A DNA stretch of 64,000 nt from CAVRAW01 sp963716135 (GTDB lineage Bacteria > Planctomycetota > Planctomycetia > Pirellulales > JADZDJ01). The position numbers and the translations under genes are program-made. The notes under the pieces were generated by a model. That model saw only the letters and a program-made list of their open reading frames with translations. It searched no databases and was not told the origin of the DNA. The DNA lies in NCBI GenBank assembly GCA_963716135.1, contig OY970289.1, positions 3,162,001 to 3,226,000 of the forward strand, given 5' to 3'. Each line of letters starts with the position of its first letter. Positions within the stretch are counted from its first letter, which is position 1. Positions 45,748 to 57,764 of the stretch are shown piece by piece.

Positions 45748-48700
45748 ATGTTTAATCTGATGACGCGTGCGAGGCATGAGCGGCTAAAAGAGAGAGATGA
45801 GCAGCCGTTGCGGTCAGAGCTGTTCAGCACGGACCAGCTTGAGCAGCATGCTAAGAATTTAGCCGGTTCGCATGAGGTGGACAAGCGGACCGGGCCGGAC
45901 CGCCTGCTCAGTCGCTTGGACGAGAACGAAGGGGTTCTACTCAAAGCGTATCAACTGATCATAGCCGCTGTGGCGGACAGCCGACGAATGTCGCCGGCTG
46001 ACGAATGGTTATCGGACAATTTCTACCTGATCGAAGACCAGGTCCGCACCGCCCGGCGTCATCTGCCCAAGAAATATAGCACGGAACTCCCGAGGCTACT
46101 TCGAGGACCCTTGATCGGCTTTCCGCGCGTGTACGCCATCGCGCTGGAACTGATCTCGCATGGCGACGGTCGGGTCAGCGGCGAAAGCCTGACTTCCTTC
46201 GTGGCGGCCTACCAAACCGTCACTCCGCTCACCGTGGGAGAACTGTGGGCCATTCCGATCATGCTTCGCCTAGCTTTGATTGAGAACCTGCGCCGCGTCG
46301 CCGCGCGCATGATAGCGTCCCGTCTGCATCGGGACGATGCCAAGGCTTGGGCCGATCAGATGATCGAGGCCGCGGAAAAGGACTCTCAAGGCTTGGTCCT
46401 CGTGATGGCGGAGATGTCTCGCTCGGCTCCGGCGATGGACAGCGAGTTTGCGGCCGAGTTTGCTCGCCGGCTCCAAGAGCACGCTCATGAAATGGCGTTG
46501 CCTTTGATGTGGCTTGAGCAGCGACTCGCCGAACAGGCTGTCACCGTCGAGCAGCTTATGCAGATCGAGGGGCAGCAGCAGGCAGCCGATCAAGTATCGA
46601 TCGGCAACAGCATTAGCAGTCTGCGGTTTTTGGCGGGGATGGATTGGCGCAAATTTGTCGAATCGCTCAGTTTCGTCGAACAGACTTTACGCGGTTATTC
46701 ACTGGGCGAATTCGGCGATTTGGATATCAGCCCTCGGGTCATTCAGGCCATGCAGGGGTACTCCGACGTTTACAGCGAAATGGATTTTGCCACGCGCGAC
46801 CAGTATCGCCATGTCGTCGAACGGATCGCCAAACACAGCCAGTTTGCCGAGTGGGAGGTGGCCGCGCAGGCGGTCCGATTGGCGAGGCAGGCCGCCGACC
46901 TAATAGGTGTTCGCGATCGTTCGGCTCACGTCGGATATTTTTTAATCGACAAAGGATTGCCTCAGCTCGAAGCGGCCGCCAAGGCGCGCATTTCACTTGG
47001 CGAGAAACTGCGGCGATCAGTCAAACGGCACCCTCTTCTGCTTTATCTCGGGGGCGATCGGATTGATCTCTTTTGTTGTGACCGCCGCAGCGCTGTTGCA
47101 GGGATGGCGATATGGAGCCGGTCTATGGCTCCTCGCGCCAATGACACCCCTGGTTCTGCTGGGGACAAGCCAACTCGGTGTGGCCATCGTCAACTGGCTG
47201 GTAACGTTGTTGGTGACCCCGAGGGCCCTGCCTCGCATGGACTTTTCCGACGGGATTCCCCGTGAGTTTCGCACTCTGGTGGCGGTACCCACGATGCTGA
47301 CCAGTTCTCAAGGTGTTAGTGATTTAGTCGAGGCGTTGGAGGTCCGTTATTTGGCAAACCGCGACGGGCATCTCCATTTCGCGTTGTTGACCGATTGGCG
47401 CGATGCCTCTTCCGAAGTGATGCCAGGGGACGAAGCTCTCCTCAACCGAGCACGGGTAGGAATTGAGGCGCTGAACGAGAAGTACAAAGGGGAACGCAGC
47501 GATATTTTCTTTTTGTTTCATCGTCCTCGTCGCTGGAACCCGCAAGAACAAGTCTGGATGGGCTACGAGCGGAAGCGAGGAAAACTCGCCGATTTGAACG
47601 CGTTTCTGCGCGGAGGCGCGCGCGATCAGTTTTCTGTGATCGTCGGAGACACTGGCTCACTTGGCGAAGTGAGATACGTCATCACCCTCGACTCGGACAC
47701 TCATCTCCCGCCACAGGCTGCCCGCCAGATGGTCGCAACCATGGCCCATCCATTAAACCGACCTTGTTTCGACGACAAGCGGAATGTGCTCTGCGATGGG
47801 TACGGTATCTTGCAGCCCCGTGTCGCCCTGAGCTTGCCCAGCGCCCGACGCTCTTGGTTCGTTCGCATCTTTGGTGGCCAGGCAGGCATCGATCCCTACA
47901 CGGGAGCAGTGTCGGATGTCTATCAGGATTGGTTCCAGGAAGGTTCATTCATCGGCAAGGGTATCTATGATGTGGATGCCTATGAACGGCTTTTGAGCCA
48001 GCGATTTCCGGAAAACCTCATCCTGAGCCATGATCTCTTGGAGGGATGCCATGCCAGGTCCGCATTGATCAGCGATATCGAGGTGTATGAGGCATACCCG
48101 GCCCAATACAGCGCCGACATCGGTCGCCGGCATCGCTGGATACGAGGCGACTGGCAAATCGCAATGTGGGCGTTGCCCTGGGTGCCTAACCAGCAGGGAG
48201 AGTTCGAAAGGAACCCGCTTTCGGCGTTATCCCGCTGGAAAATTCTAGACAACCTGCGGCGCAGCCTGGTGCCGGCCGCGTTGATGCTTTTGCTCGGCTT
48301 GTCTTGGATGGTCCCCGTCTGGCCAGGCTTCCTTTGGGTCCTCTTGGTCCTGGCGATCATGCTGTTGCCGGTTGTCCTGCGGGTTGTCGTCGAGTTCATC
48401 AAGGCGGCCGGACGATCTTCCGTGGCGGCTGCATCTTCGCGACGTTCTGCGGTCATTGGGTCGCTATTTGGCGCAGACGGTTTGCGCACTTGCCTTCTTG
48501 CCCGACGAGGCCTATTACAGCTCGGACGCGGTGCTGCGGACGCTGGTGCGGATGACCCTTACGAAACGCAATTTGCTCCAATGGCGCACGTTCAACGATG
48601 CAGCACAAAGCTCGCGAACAGACCTGGCCGGCGCACTTCGAGCGATGTGGGTCGCGCCTGTCTTGGCACTCCTGCTGGGAGGGTACATTGCCTGGTTTCG

Positions 48701-51700
48701 TACAGAGGCTCTACCGGCGTCCGTTCCGCTGCTGTTTTTATGGCTGACGTCCCCGGCAATTGCTTGGTGGCTCAGTCGGCCGTTGATCGAGCAGGAGGGC
48801 GCGTTTGAGCCAAGAGTGACAGGGAGTTTCTCGAGGAGTTGTCGCGCAAGACATGGCGGTTTTTCGAAACCTTTTCTGGCCCCGAAGATAACTGGCTTCC
48901 GCCCGACAATTATCAGGATTACCCGGTGGGCCGTGATTGCCCATCGGACTTCGCCGACCAACATGGGCCTGGCGCTGTTGTCGAATCTGGCCGCCTACGA
49001 TTTTGGCTTTATTTCGGCCGGTCAATTGGAGGACCGGACTGCCAAAACCTTAACCACCATGGAACGACTTGAGCGGTTCCGGGGTCATTTTTTCAACTGG
49101 TACGACACCAGCACGCTTGGAGCCGCTTCCTCCCCGCTATGTTTCGACCGTCGATAGTGGAAACCTTGTCGGCCATTTGCTCACCCTGCGCGAGGGACTG
49201 TTGCAACTGGCTGACCAAAACATTCTGCCGCCGATGGCCCTGCGTGGGTTGGGAATTACGCTGCGAGTCTTGCTCAAAGCGATACGAACCGCCGGAGCGA
49301 TGGAGCGCGTTCCGCTCGGGCGCGCAGCGAGCGATGGTGGGCCGCAATCGTTGCACCGCCTGGAACAACTTCAGCAGGAACTTTTGCAGACACCGCCCAC
49401 TCTCGATGCCGGTTCTCGTTTTCTTGCGCGCCTCGCTGGCAACGAATATACCGTGATCGCCGAATTAACGGAGCATCCCGACGAGCAAGTTTGCTGGTGG
49501 GCAAGCGTCTTGACACGGCAAGCCCAGGCTTGGCTTGACGAGGTGAACCTGCTGTCGCCACTGGTCGCGTTGCCTCCACCGCCCCCCACTCTCTGGCAGA
49601 GGACATCGCCGCACGAGGCGGATTCTGTGACTCAATTGCGCACCGCACTTGAGCGGCTTGATGGCGAGGGCACGCTGCGGCGCATCGCCCAGCTCAGTTT
49701 GGACGTGTCAGGAGTCCTCGATGCGGCTCTGGCAGGGGCAGGCGAACATCGAGAGTGGCTGGCTCAGCTGAAACAGCGTATCAGCGAGGTCAGCGACTAT
49801 GCCGCTGCGCGGATGGCATCGCACGAAAAGCTGTCCCGGACGTGCCTCGAACTTAGTGATGCTGAGTTTGACTTCCTGTTCGACGAGGCTCGACAACTGC
49901 TCGCGATTGGTTTCAACGTTACCGAGCATCGGCGTGACGCCAGCTTCTACGATCTGCTGGCTTCGGAGGCGCGGCTGGCCAGCTTCGTTGCCATTGCAGA
50001 GGGCCAATTGCGGCAAGAGCATTGGTTTGCACTGGGTCGCCTGCTGACAGGAGTTGACGGCTCGCCGACGCTCCTTTCCTGGAGCGGCTCGATGTTCGAG
50101 TATCTCATGCCGTTGCTGGTCATGCCGACCTTTGACGACACTCTGCTAGACCAAACGTGCAAAGGGGCCGTCGCGCGGCAAATCGCTTACGGCGTTAGCC
50201 GCAAGGTTCCCTGGGGGATGTCCGAGTCGGGATACAACCTCACGGATGTTCATTTGAACTATCAATACCGGGCGTTTGGCGTGCCCGGATTGGGCTTCAA
50301 ACAGGGGCTGGCCGACGATCTTGTGATTGCGCCGTACGCCTCAATGATGGCGTTGATGGTTGCTCCCAAGCCGGCGTGCGCCAATCTGCGACAGCTGGCC
50401 GCTGCCGGGCTGGACGGTAGGTACGGCTACTACGAGGCGGTAGATTACACGCCGGCGCGACTCACCCACGGCCAATCCTCTGCCGTCGTGCGGTCATTCA
50501 TGGCTCATCATGAAGGGATGAGTTTCTTATCGCTTGCCTATGTCTTGCTCGATCGGCCGATGCAGCGACGGTTTGAGGCGTACCCGCCGTTCCAAGCCAC
50601 CGAGCTGCTGCTGCATGAGCGCATTCCCAAGGCGGCACCCGTCTACCCGCGCTCGGCTGATGGAGACGAGACGCCGCGACGTGCGGTTGGGCCCGAAGTC
50701 CTGATGCGCGTCTTCAGTACGCCGCACACGCCGATTCCGGAAGTGCATCTGCTGTCCAATGGCCGCTACCACGTCATGATCACCAACGCCGGCGGCGGTT
50801 ATAGCCGCTGGAAGGATATCGCGGTAACGCGGTGGAGTGAGGACATCGCACGCGATGATATGGGCACGTTTTGTTATCTGCGGGACGTGGAGTCCAACGA
50901 GGTTTGGTCCGTATGCTTTCAGCCGACGCTCAAACCGTCTCCCGCCTACAAGGCCATTTTTTCCCAGTCACGGGCGGAATTTCGGCGACAGCGACTTTGA
51001 GCTGGATACGCACACCGAAGTGGCCGTTTCGCCCGAAGACGACGTCGAGCTGCGCCGAATAAGCATCACGAACCGTTCCCCATTTCGAACGCACGATTGA
51101 ATTGACCAGCTACGCAGAAGTCGTCTTGGCCAGCGCGGCGGCCGACGCGACTCATCCGGCCTTCAGTAACTTGTTCGTCCAGACAGAGATTATCCGCAAC
51201 CGTCAGGCAATTTTGTGTACACGCCGGCCCCGTTCGCATCAAGAACATCCACCATGGATGGTGCATTTAATGTCAGTACATGGCACGTCGGCCGGTACGA
51301 CTTCCTATGAAACCGACCGAGCCAAGTTTCTTGGCCGCGGGCGCGACGTTGCCGACCCGCAGGAAATGGCTCGCTCAACGCCGCTCTCCAACAGCGAGGG
51401 TTCGGTGCTCGACCCGATCGTGGCCATTCGCAGTACCGTTTCCATTGAACCTGAGGAAACAGCCGTAATCGACCTCGTCTCTGGCGTCACGGAAACGCGA
51501 GATTTGGCACTGGGACTTGTCGAGAAGTATCACGATCGGAATTTGGCCGACCGCCTGCTCGATCTGGCCTGGACGCACGGGCAAGTGATCTTGCAACAAC
51601 TCGACACCACTGAGGCTGACGCCCAACTCTACGGCCGCCTAGCCAGTTCGATCATCTATGCCAGCGGCTTGCGCCGTGCCAGAGCCAACGTTTTGGCCAA

Positions 51701-54567
51701 GAACGTGCGCGGCCAATCGGGCTTATGGGGACATGGCATCTCCGGCGACTTGCCGATCGTCCTGCTGCGGATTGCCGATCAAAGCAAGATCGAGCTGGTG
51801 CGCCAGCTCATCCATGCCCACGCCTATTGGCGATTCAAAGGATTGCCCGTGGATTTGGTGATTTGGAACGAAGATCAGTCGGGATACCGGCAATTGTTAC
51901 AGGACGAGATCATCAGCCTAATCGCGGGCAGCACCGAGGCTCATGTCCTCGACCGACCCGGCGGAATCTTTGTGCGGCGGCCTGAGCAGACGTCCGACGA
52001 AGATCGTATTCTCATGCAGAGCGTAGCCCGCATCATATTAACCGATAGTGGCGGCATGTTGGCCGATCAGATCGAGTCGCGAGGCCGCCGTGACGTAAGC
52101 ATGCCAACGTTTGTCGCGACGAGGAGCCCCAGGGCCGAGGTCGTCCCCAGCCAAAGGTTGCCATTCCGCGAACTGATATATGCGAATGGACTGGGCGGTT
52201 TTACACCGGACGGTCGCGAATACGTGATCACGACCGGGCCTTCGCAACGGACGCCGACCCCGTGGGCTAATGTACTAGCTAACCCGCAGCTTCGGCACCG
52301 TAGTCACGGAAAGCGGCGTCGGATACACCTGGTTCGAAAATGCCCACGAGTTTCGGCTGACCCCGTGGTACAACGATCCGGTCACCGACTGCTGCGGCGA
52401 ATTGTTTTACCTTCGAGATGAGGAAAGTGGGCGCTTTTGGTCTCCCACGCCACTCCCGGCTCCTAGCCAAAACGAGTACGTCACCCGCCATGGCTTCGGT
52501 TATAGCGTCTTCGAGACGACTGAGAATGGCATCGCGACCGAGCTGACGGTGTATGTGGCGATGGACGCGCCGATAAAATTCTATTCGCTGAAGGTCCGTA
52601 ATGCATCCGAACGAACGCGCCGGCTTTCGGCGACCTGCTGCATGGAATGGGTCTTGGCCGAGTTGCGTCCCAAATCGCTCATGCACGTAGTGACGGAGGT
52701 CGATCCTAAGACCGGGGCGCTGTTGGCTCGTAATCCCTACAACTCAGAGTTTCCTGGCCGGGTTGCCTTTCTGGATTTTAATGAGCCGCAGCGAACAATT
52801 ACTGGTGACCGAACCGAATTCTTCGGACGCAATGGCACAGCGGCCAAACCTTTGGCCATGAGCCGTACGCGCCTTTCGGGCAAGGTCGGGCCTGGGCTTG
52901 ATCCGTGTGGCGCGATGCAATCGCAGTTCGACATTGCGCCGGGGGAGGAACGTGAGATTGTATTCTTCTTAGGAGCCGCTCCGAGCATCGACGAAGCGCG
53001 AGGATTGATCCAGCGCTATCGGGGCACCGGGCCAGCGCGACGGGCCCTGGAAGGCGTGTGGCACTACTGGCAGCGAACGTTGGGCACCGTTTATGTGGAA
53101 ACTCCTGACCAGGGTATCAACATCTTGGTCAATGGTTGGCTACTCTATCAAACCCTGGCCTGCCGCCTGTGGGCACGTAGCGGTTTTTACCAGTCCGGCG
53201 GAGCGTTCGGGTTTCGCGATCAATTGCAGGACGTCATGGCTTTGGTGCACGCGGAGCCTCGATTGATTCGCGAACAGCTGCTGAGGGCCGCGGCCCGTCA
53301 ATTTGTCCAGGGAGACGTTCAGCACTGGTGGCATCCTCCCATCGGACGCGGTGTGCGCACCCATTGCTCGGACGACTTTCTGTGGCTGCCCCTGGCTACA
53401 TGCCACTACGTCAAGCAGGTTGGCGACACGGGCGTACTCGACGAACTGATTCCGTTCCTCGACGGCAATCCCCTCAAGCCGGACGAAGAGGCTCGTTATG
53501 ACTTGCCTGGTCGATCGGATCGGTCCGCTACTCTCTATGAGCATTGTGTCCGTGCGATTGAGAACGGTTTGCGGTTCGGAAGTCACGGCCTGCCGCTGAT
53601 GGGTAGTGGCGACTGGAACGATGGTATGAATTTGGTGGGCGCGCACGGGAAGGGCGAGAGTGTATGGTTGGCTTTCTTCCTGGTGCACGTGTTGCAGGAG
53701 TTCTCGGCGATCGCCCAGTTGCGGGCGGACACGGCGTTTGCGAAGAAATGCGTTGACCAAGCTGCTCAATTGAAAGAGAACATCGAGAAGAACGCTTGGG
53801 ATGGTCAATGGTACCGGCGCGCTTACTTCGACAACGGCGAGCCACTTGGCTCGGCCACCAACCTCGAATGCCAAATCGATTCAATCCCCCAAAGCTGGTC
53901 TGTCCTGTCCGGGGCGGGCGATCCGAAGAGAACTCGACAGGCCATGGAAGCCGTCAACAACCGGCTTGTGCGACAGGAGCAATCATTGATCCAGTTGCTC
54001 GATCCGCCGTTCGACAAGTCCCCATTGGACCCGGGCTATATTAAGGGCTATGTGCCGGGCGTCCGTGAGAACGGCGGCCAGTACACGCATGCGGCAATCT
54101 GGACCGTGATGGCGTTTGCTGGTTTGGGCGACCAGCGGCGCGCTTGGGAATTGCTCTCGCTGATCAGCCCGTTAAGTCACGGGTCGACGCCGGCGGATAT
54201 CGCAACCTATAAAGTCGAGCCCTATGTCGTGGCGGCCGATGTGTATGCCGTCGCACCGCACATCGGTCGTGGGGGATGGACGTGGTACACCGGATCGGCG
54301 GGATGGATGTACCGACTTATCGTCGAGTCCCTGATTGGTCTACGGTTGGATGTGGATAAACTGCGGTTCGTTCCGTGCCTGCCGGAGGAATGGCAGACAT
54401 TCAAACTGCACTACCGCTACCGCGACACGTTTTATCACGTCACTATCAAAAACAATGGCCACCGCGAAGTTACCCGAGTCACCCTCGACGGAATTGATCA
54501 ACTCGACAAGGCGATTCATCTGGTCGACGATCGGCGAGAACACTCCGCAGAAGTTGAAATCGGATGA
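45748..54567 (+). CDS. Cyclic beta-glucan synthase-like giant protein (NdvB/GH94 family), about eight frameshifts
   Basis: Joined frames give roughly 2,930 residues in the NdvB order. The helical N-terminal region includes DEWLSDNFYLIEDQVRTARR. Membrane helices precede a GT2 domain (YVITLDSDTHLPPQAARQMV, RHRWIRGDWQIAMWALPW). A glycoamylase-like domain follows (VPWGMSESGYNLTDVHLNYQ, FMAHHEGMSFLSLAYVLL). The C-terminal GH94 phosphorylase-like domain has GFRDQLQDVMALVHAEP, MGSGDWNDGMNLVG and YVPGVRENGGQYTHAAIWTV. It would make and process beta-1,2-glucan or a related cell-surface glucan. Frame breaks occur near 47040, 48430, 48825, 48935, 49112, 50978, 51090 and 52288. Every segment is well conserved and no in-frame nonsense codon was seen between breaks. 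The start ATG at 45748 has GGGGGC upstream. Confidence 0.86.
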
Positions 54568-54773
54568 GCCATGATGTCGCGAATTTGTGCGCAGAAGTGC
54601 TTCACGGCGGAGGAGATCAGATTGTACAGCTCAATCTCTCGGATCTTGCGGTTTTTTCCCTGGGTGTGAAAACAGATTTGAAACCGTGCTCTGTCCCATG
54701 TGGGTCGTGCTGCGTTGCCACACCGAAGGAATCATTCGCTCGGCTGTGCACGTCGATTCGCTTAGTCGAGGGA

Positions 54774-55499
54774 CTAAGTCGCACCCGCACTTGCATGGCG
54801 GATGACATTTTGCCCCCTGGTCGGTGCGTACTTCGGCACGCGTGGGAGGTCCTGATCCTCGCGGGCCGGCCGATACGCAGTTGCATAGGGAGGACGGCTA
54901 GGGCCACGGTATTGTGCGGTGCCGGAATACCCTGGATAGGTGCCAATGAACACAGTATCCTCGTCGCCATCGGTATCTCCCGATAGTCCGCGCGATTCTT
55001 GACAACGGCAGCCTTCCAACGCCAGTTTCAAGTACTCCTGGCTGAGCGGCTTAACGAGATACATGAACACGTGCTTGTGCTCTGCATCGAGCACCAGATC
55101 ACGGTTGCAATCGTCCGAGTAAAGAATGATCGGGATCGGCCGGAGCTGATAAATGACCGCGGCCGCGTCCGCCCCATTCATGTCGGGCGTCAAGGTGCCG
55201 GCAATCACCACGTCTGGGTTCACGCGCACACACTGCTTGATGAGCGATGCGCCGTTTTCGGCTGCTGCGACCACTTCGTACTCCAAATTACGGAGCATTT
55301 GCTGAACGAGTTGGCGCATCCGACGGTCCGCATCAGCAACCGCCACACGTAGAGACGAACAAGACATTGCTTGGGTCGAATCTGCGAGAACCACCCTCAC
55401 CGATGTGGGAGCGTGGTCCGTGCGTTTTTCGTGGAAGGCAATCACAGCTTGGGCAATCTGCCGCGCCCCATTTGCGTCATATTTGTTGGATGTGTTCAT
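54774..55499 (-). CDS. Chimera: DUF2294 N-terminus fused to a receiver-like domain lacking the phospho-Asp
   Basis: 241 residues from the ATG at 55499-55497 (AAGGA upstream). Residues 1-45 (ARQIAQAVIAFHEKRTDHAP, TSVRVVLADSTQ) copy the first third of DUF2294. From about 50 a CheY-like domain begins: LRVAVADADRRMRQLVQQML, then PDVVIAGTLTPDMNG where the acceptor Asp should stand at the Gly, and MYLVKPLSQEYL with the conserved Lys. The tail of about 75 residues is disordered. A second start at 55367 would give only the receiver but lacks a ribosome site. Paralogue of 56024-56512. Degenerate leader L4 is upstream. Confidence 0.78.
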   Translation of the reverse strand: MNTSNKYDANGARQIAQAVIAFHEKRTDHAPTSVRVVLADSTQAMSCSSLRVAVADADRRMRQLVQQMLRNLEYEVVAAAENGASLIKQCVRVNPDVVIAGTLTPDMNGADAAAVIYQLRPIPIILYSDDCNRDLVLDAEHKHVFMYLVKPLSQEYLKLALEGCRCQESRGLSGDTDGDEDTVFIGTYPGYSGTAQYRGPSRPPYATAYRPAREDQDLPRVPKYAPTRGQNVIRHASAGAT

Positions 55500-55545
55500 T
55501 GCAATCCTTCCCAACGATTGCCACTGTCCCGCGCCCGAAAGTCAT

Positions 55546-55615
55546 AAAAAAAGCCGACGTGGCCGACTACACGGACGTGATCATTCACGTCAGCTTACTC
55601 GCCGTCGATTGGCCC
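55546..55615 (-). promoter_or_regulatory. Structured leader RNA element L4, hairpin 1 lost
   Basis: Minus strand: GGGCCAATCGACGGCGAGTA, then hairpin 2 AGCTGACGTG...CACGTCGGCT with a U-G pair, then TTTTTTTATGACTTTCGG as in L3. The first hairpin is deleted. It lies 46 bases before the chimeric DUF2294/receiver start. Confidence 0.65.
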
Positions 55616-55653
55616 AAAACGAAGCGGTCGTGACATGCAGGCGTCGTGTTGCT

Positions 55654-55746
55654 TCAATCACGTCCACGGCTCCACAGATAACCGCCACCCCCGCCAAACA
55701 TTAGGACCAACAGAACGACCAAAATAATTAGCTCTGTCGCACTCAT
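55654..55746 (-). CDS. 30-residue single-helix membrane protein
   Basis: MSATELIILVVLLVLMFGGG then GGYLWSRGRD, stop TGA at 55656-55654, ATG at 55746-55744 with AAGGGAG upstream. One hydrophobic helix, Gly run and basic end: a widespread short stress-associated membrane protein type without defined function. Leader L3 ends 76 bases upstream, so the L3 transcript probably carries this gene. Confidence 0.7.
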   Translation of the reverse strand: MSATELIILVVLLVLMFGGGGGYLWSRGRD

Positions 55747-55822
55747 GGTCTTCCGCTCCCTTTGTTAAGAGGTCAGGATCCAACGCGCCCTCATCGCGAC
55801 GGGCTGAGTTGCCGAAAGTCAT

Positions 55823-55924
55823 AAAAAAACCGACGTGGCTGACCACCTTGAGGTGATTAACCACGTCGGTTTACTCTTTATCGAGCCCACCGGCCGGGCC
55901 GGGTTGCTCTTTACTTAGTCATCC
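55823..55924 (-). promoter_or_regulatory. Structured leader RNA element L3
   Basis: Minus strand: GGATGACTAAGTAAA, hairpin 1 GAGC...CCGGC-CCG-GCCGG...GCTC, linker CGATAAAGAGTAA, hairpin 2 ACCGACGTGG...CCACGTCGGT with inner CACC-TCAA-GGTG, then TTTTTTT. TAAAAT at 55987-55982, with TTGTTT 16 bases before it, forms a plausible promoter 57 bases upstream. L1 has the same spacing and shares CAGTCGGAC and GAATAG in the intervening sequence. Confidence 0.77.
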
Positions 55925-56023
55925 GACGAACTATTCGCGGAGCCGCGTCCGACTGCCCATCTGGACACTTCCCTCATCCATATTTTACGCTTTTTCCGTG
56001 AGAAAACAATTGAGTGCGTAGGC

Positions 56024-56512
56024 TCAGCGGGGCAGCTGTCGATACGGGGGGCGGGGAGGTTCACGATGGGGTGCGCTGCCGAAAGACTCTGAAACAGGGC
56101 CAACGCGAACCCTGTTGTCGTCGCCCTCCGACGGCTCGCTCGATTCCATGCGATGACATTCTTCCAACGCCGTCTGCAGGTGCTCCTGGCTGATCGGCTT
56201 GACGAGATACATGAACACGTGCTTGTGCTCTGAATTGAGCACCCGCTCAGGCTCGCAATGGTGCGAGTAAAGAATGATCGGGATCGGCCGGCTGTTGTAA
56301 ACGGCCGCGGCCGCGTTGGACCCGTACATCTCGGGCGTCAGGGTGCCGGTAATAACCACGTCTGGCTTTGTCATCGCACACTGCTTGATGAGCGATTCGC
56401 CGTTTTCGGCCACTGCTACCACTTCATGCCCCAAATTGCGGAGCATTTGCTGAAGGGATTCGCGCATCCCACGGTCGTCATCGGCAATTGCCAGTCTTAG
56501 GGAAAAAGACAT
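56024..56512 (-). CDS. Receiver-like protein lacking the phospho-acceptor Asp
   Basis: 162 residues from the ATG at 56512-56510. CheY-like: LRLAIADDDRGMRESLQQML (acidic pair kept), PDVVITGTLTPEMYG with Gly at the acceptor position, IILYSHHC and MYLVKPISQEHLQTALEECH with the Lys. A disordered 40-residue tail rich in Pro/Arg follows. Closely similar to the receiver part of 54774-55499. Probably signals without Asp phosphorylation, or binds a partner. No histidine kinase is nearby. An upstream in-frame ATG at 56563 is possible. Confidence 0.78.
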   Translation of the reverse strand: MSFSLRLAIADDDRGMRESLQQMLRNLGHEVVAVAENGESLIKQCAMTKPDVVITGTLTPEMYGSNAAAAVYNSRPIPIILYSHHCEPERVLNSEHKHVFMYLVKPISQEHLQTALEECHRMESSEPSEGDDNRVRVGPVSESFGSAPHREPPRPPYRQLPR

Positions 56513-56662
56513 TGGTTGCACCGATTCCGTCAAAAATGGTCCTGATCGTCCGAGTTTCAACATATACAAACGACAGCCCCGCATGCGAAGCAAGTCACGT
56601 GCTGCCCGCCTGCCTTCTCGCTGCGGAGGGCAGCAATCATTGGCCGACTCTGCACCACGTTG

Positions 56663-56839
56663 CTATTTCTTCAGATCTTTGACAGCTTCATTGGTCTTTT
56701 CCACGACCTTCTCGACTACTTGCTTGACCTTGCCGCTCGCCTGATCCAACCTGCCTTCGCGACGCAGCTTGTCATCACCGGTGAGCGCCCCTGCAGCCTC
56801 CTTGACGCGCCCTTTGAGTTCTTCGCTTTTTCCGCTCAT
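56663..56839 (-). CDS. CsbD-family stress protein
   Basis: 58 residues, ATG at 56839-56837 with AGGAG upstream on the minus strand. MSGKSEELKGRVKEAAGALT, GDDKLRREGRLDQASGKVKQ and a Lys/Glu-rich tail VVEKVVEKTNEAVKDLKK. A third CsbD, more diverged than the other two. Its upstream region lacks the conserved extension that the other two share. Confidence 0.88.
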   Translation of the reverse strand: MSGKSEELKGRVKEAAGALTGDDKLRREGRLDQASGKVKQVVEKVVEKTNEAVKDLKK

Positions 56840-56994
56840 AGTTCGATCTCCTAGATTGGAGGTTGTGTGCTTTCCACGCAGAGCGTGCCTACGTTGGTCG
56901 CTCCCATTTTGCGGCTGACCTTGACCGACATTTCCCGTACGGGCTGAGCCTGGAACCGATCCAGACTCGTCACAGCCACGTTCGAGTTTGACAA

Positions 56995-57252
56995 TTAGTA
57001 GGCGGTGCGGCGATACAGCGCGTGGTACAGCAGCAACACAACCACAGCACCACCGATCGCAATCAGAATGCTGTAGAGGTTAAATCCGCTGATTCCCTCG
57101 ATGCCAGCGAATTGTGCAATGAATCCGCCGACAACTGCGCCCACAACGCCCAGGACGACATCCAAAAGCATGCCCTCGCCGTGCTTGTTCACCAACAGGC
57201 TGGCGACAAATCCGGCAATGAGACCCAGTACGAGCCAAGCTACAATACCCAT
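56995..57252 (-). CDS. GlsB/YeaQ/YmgE-family stress membrane protein
   Basis: 85 residues, ATG at 57252-57250, AAAGGAG eight bases upstream. Three hydrophobic segments with the glycine-zipper pattern (GIVAWLVLGLIAGFVASLLV, LDVVLGVVGAVVGGFIAQ, LYSILIAIGGAVVVLLLYHA). The family is known as transglycosylase-associated but is simply a small inner-membrane stress protein. Confidence 0.9.
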   Translation of the reverse strand: MGIVAWLVLGLIAGFVASLLVNKHGEGMLLDVVLGVVGAVVGGFIAQFAGIEGISGFNLYSILIAIGGAVVVLLLYHALYRRTAY

Positions 57253-57764
57253 ATAAGTCGCTCCTTTCGATGAGCACGGTCATTCGCACGACCACACATC
57301 GGTTGCGTCAAAGCTTCACAATGACGAGCGAGCAAGAAGCACAACGGGACAGATCTGCAAGTCCAGCCAGTTCCTCATGTAGAAACTGCTGCGCACCGAT
57401 GCCGGCCGCCATGGCCGTGAAAGAAAACCCCGTAGCGACATGATCGCAGCCGAGGCCTACTCAAGAATGTCTTGAACTACCCGTCGCGAGTAGCCCAACA
57501 CCAGTATTATACCAAATTGAGAACCCCTGGTAAAACTCGTCAATCGCAATTGAATCGGATTCGAATCGCTCCGTTAGCAGGCGGCATGAGCTGTAGGTCG
57601 CACTAACGTTAGACGGTTACGTCTTGCAGACCCAGGTAGTGAAGCGCTTCCTCTATTGTTGAGGCCAGGTTTCTAATTAGCGCAGCAAGATGGTTAGTTT
57701 CCGGATTCTTTAAAACCCTGTGATGAGAACAAAAGTTATCCCCAGCTACCCACCCTCCAGAGTT
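57253..57764. other. Intergenic with a possible coding remnant
   Basis: The minus strand at about 57613-57765 reads, without a start, RVLKNPETNHLAALIRNLAS and TIEEALHYLGLQDVTV before a stop: protein-like but unassigned. The rest shows nothing clear. Confidence 0.35.
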
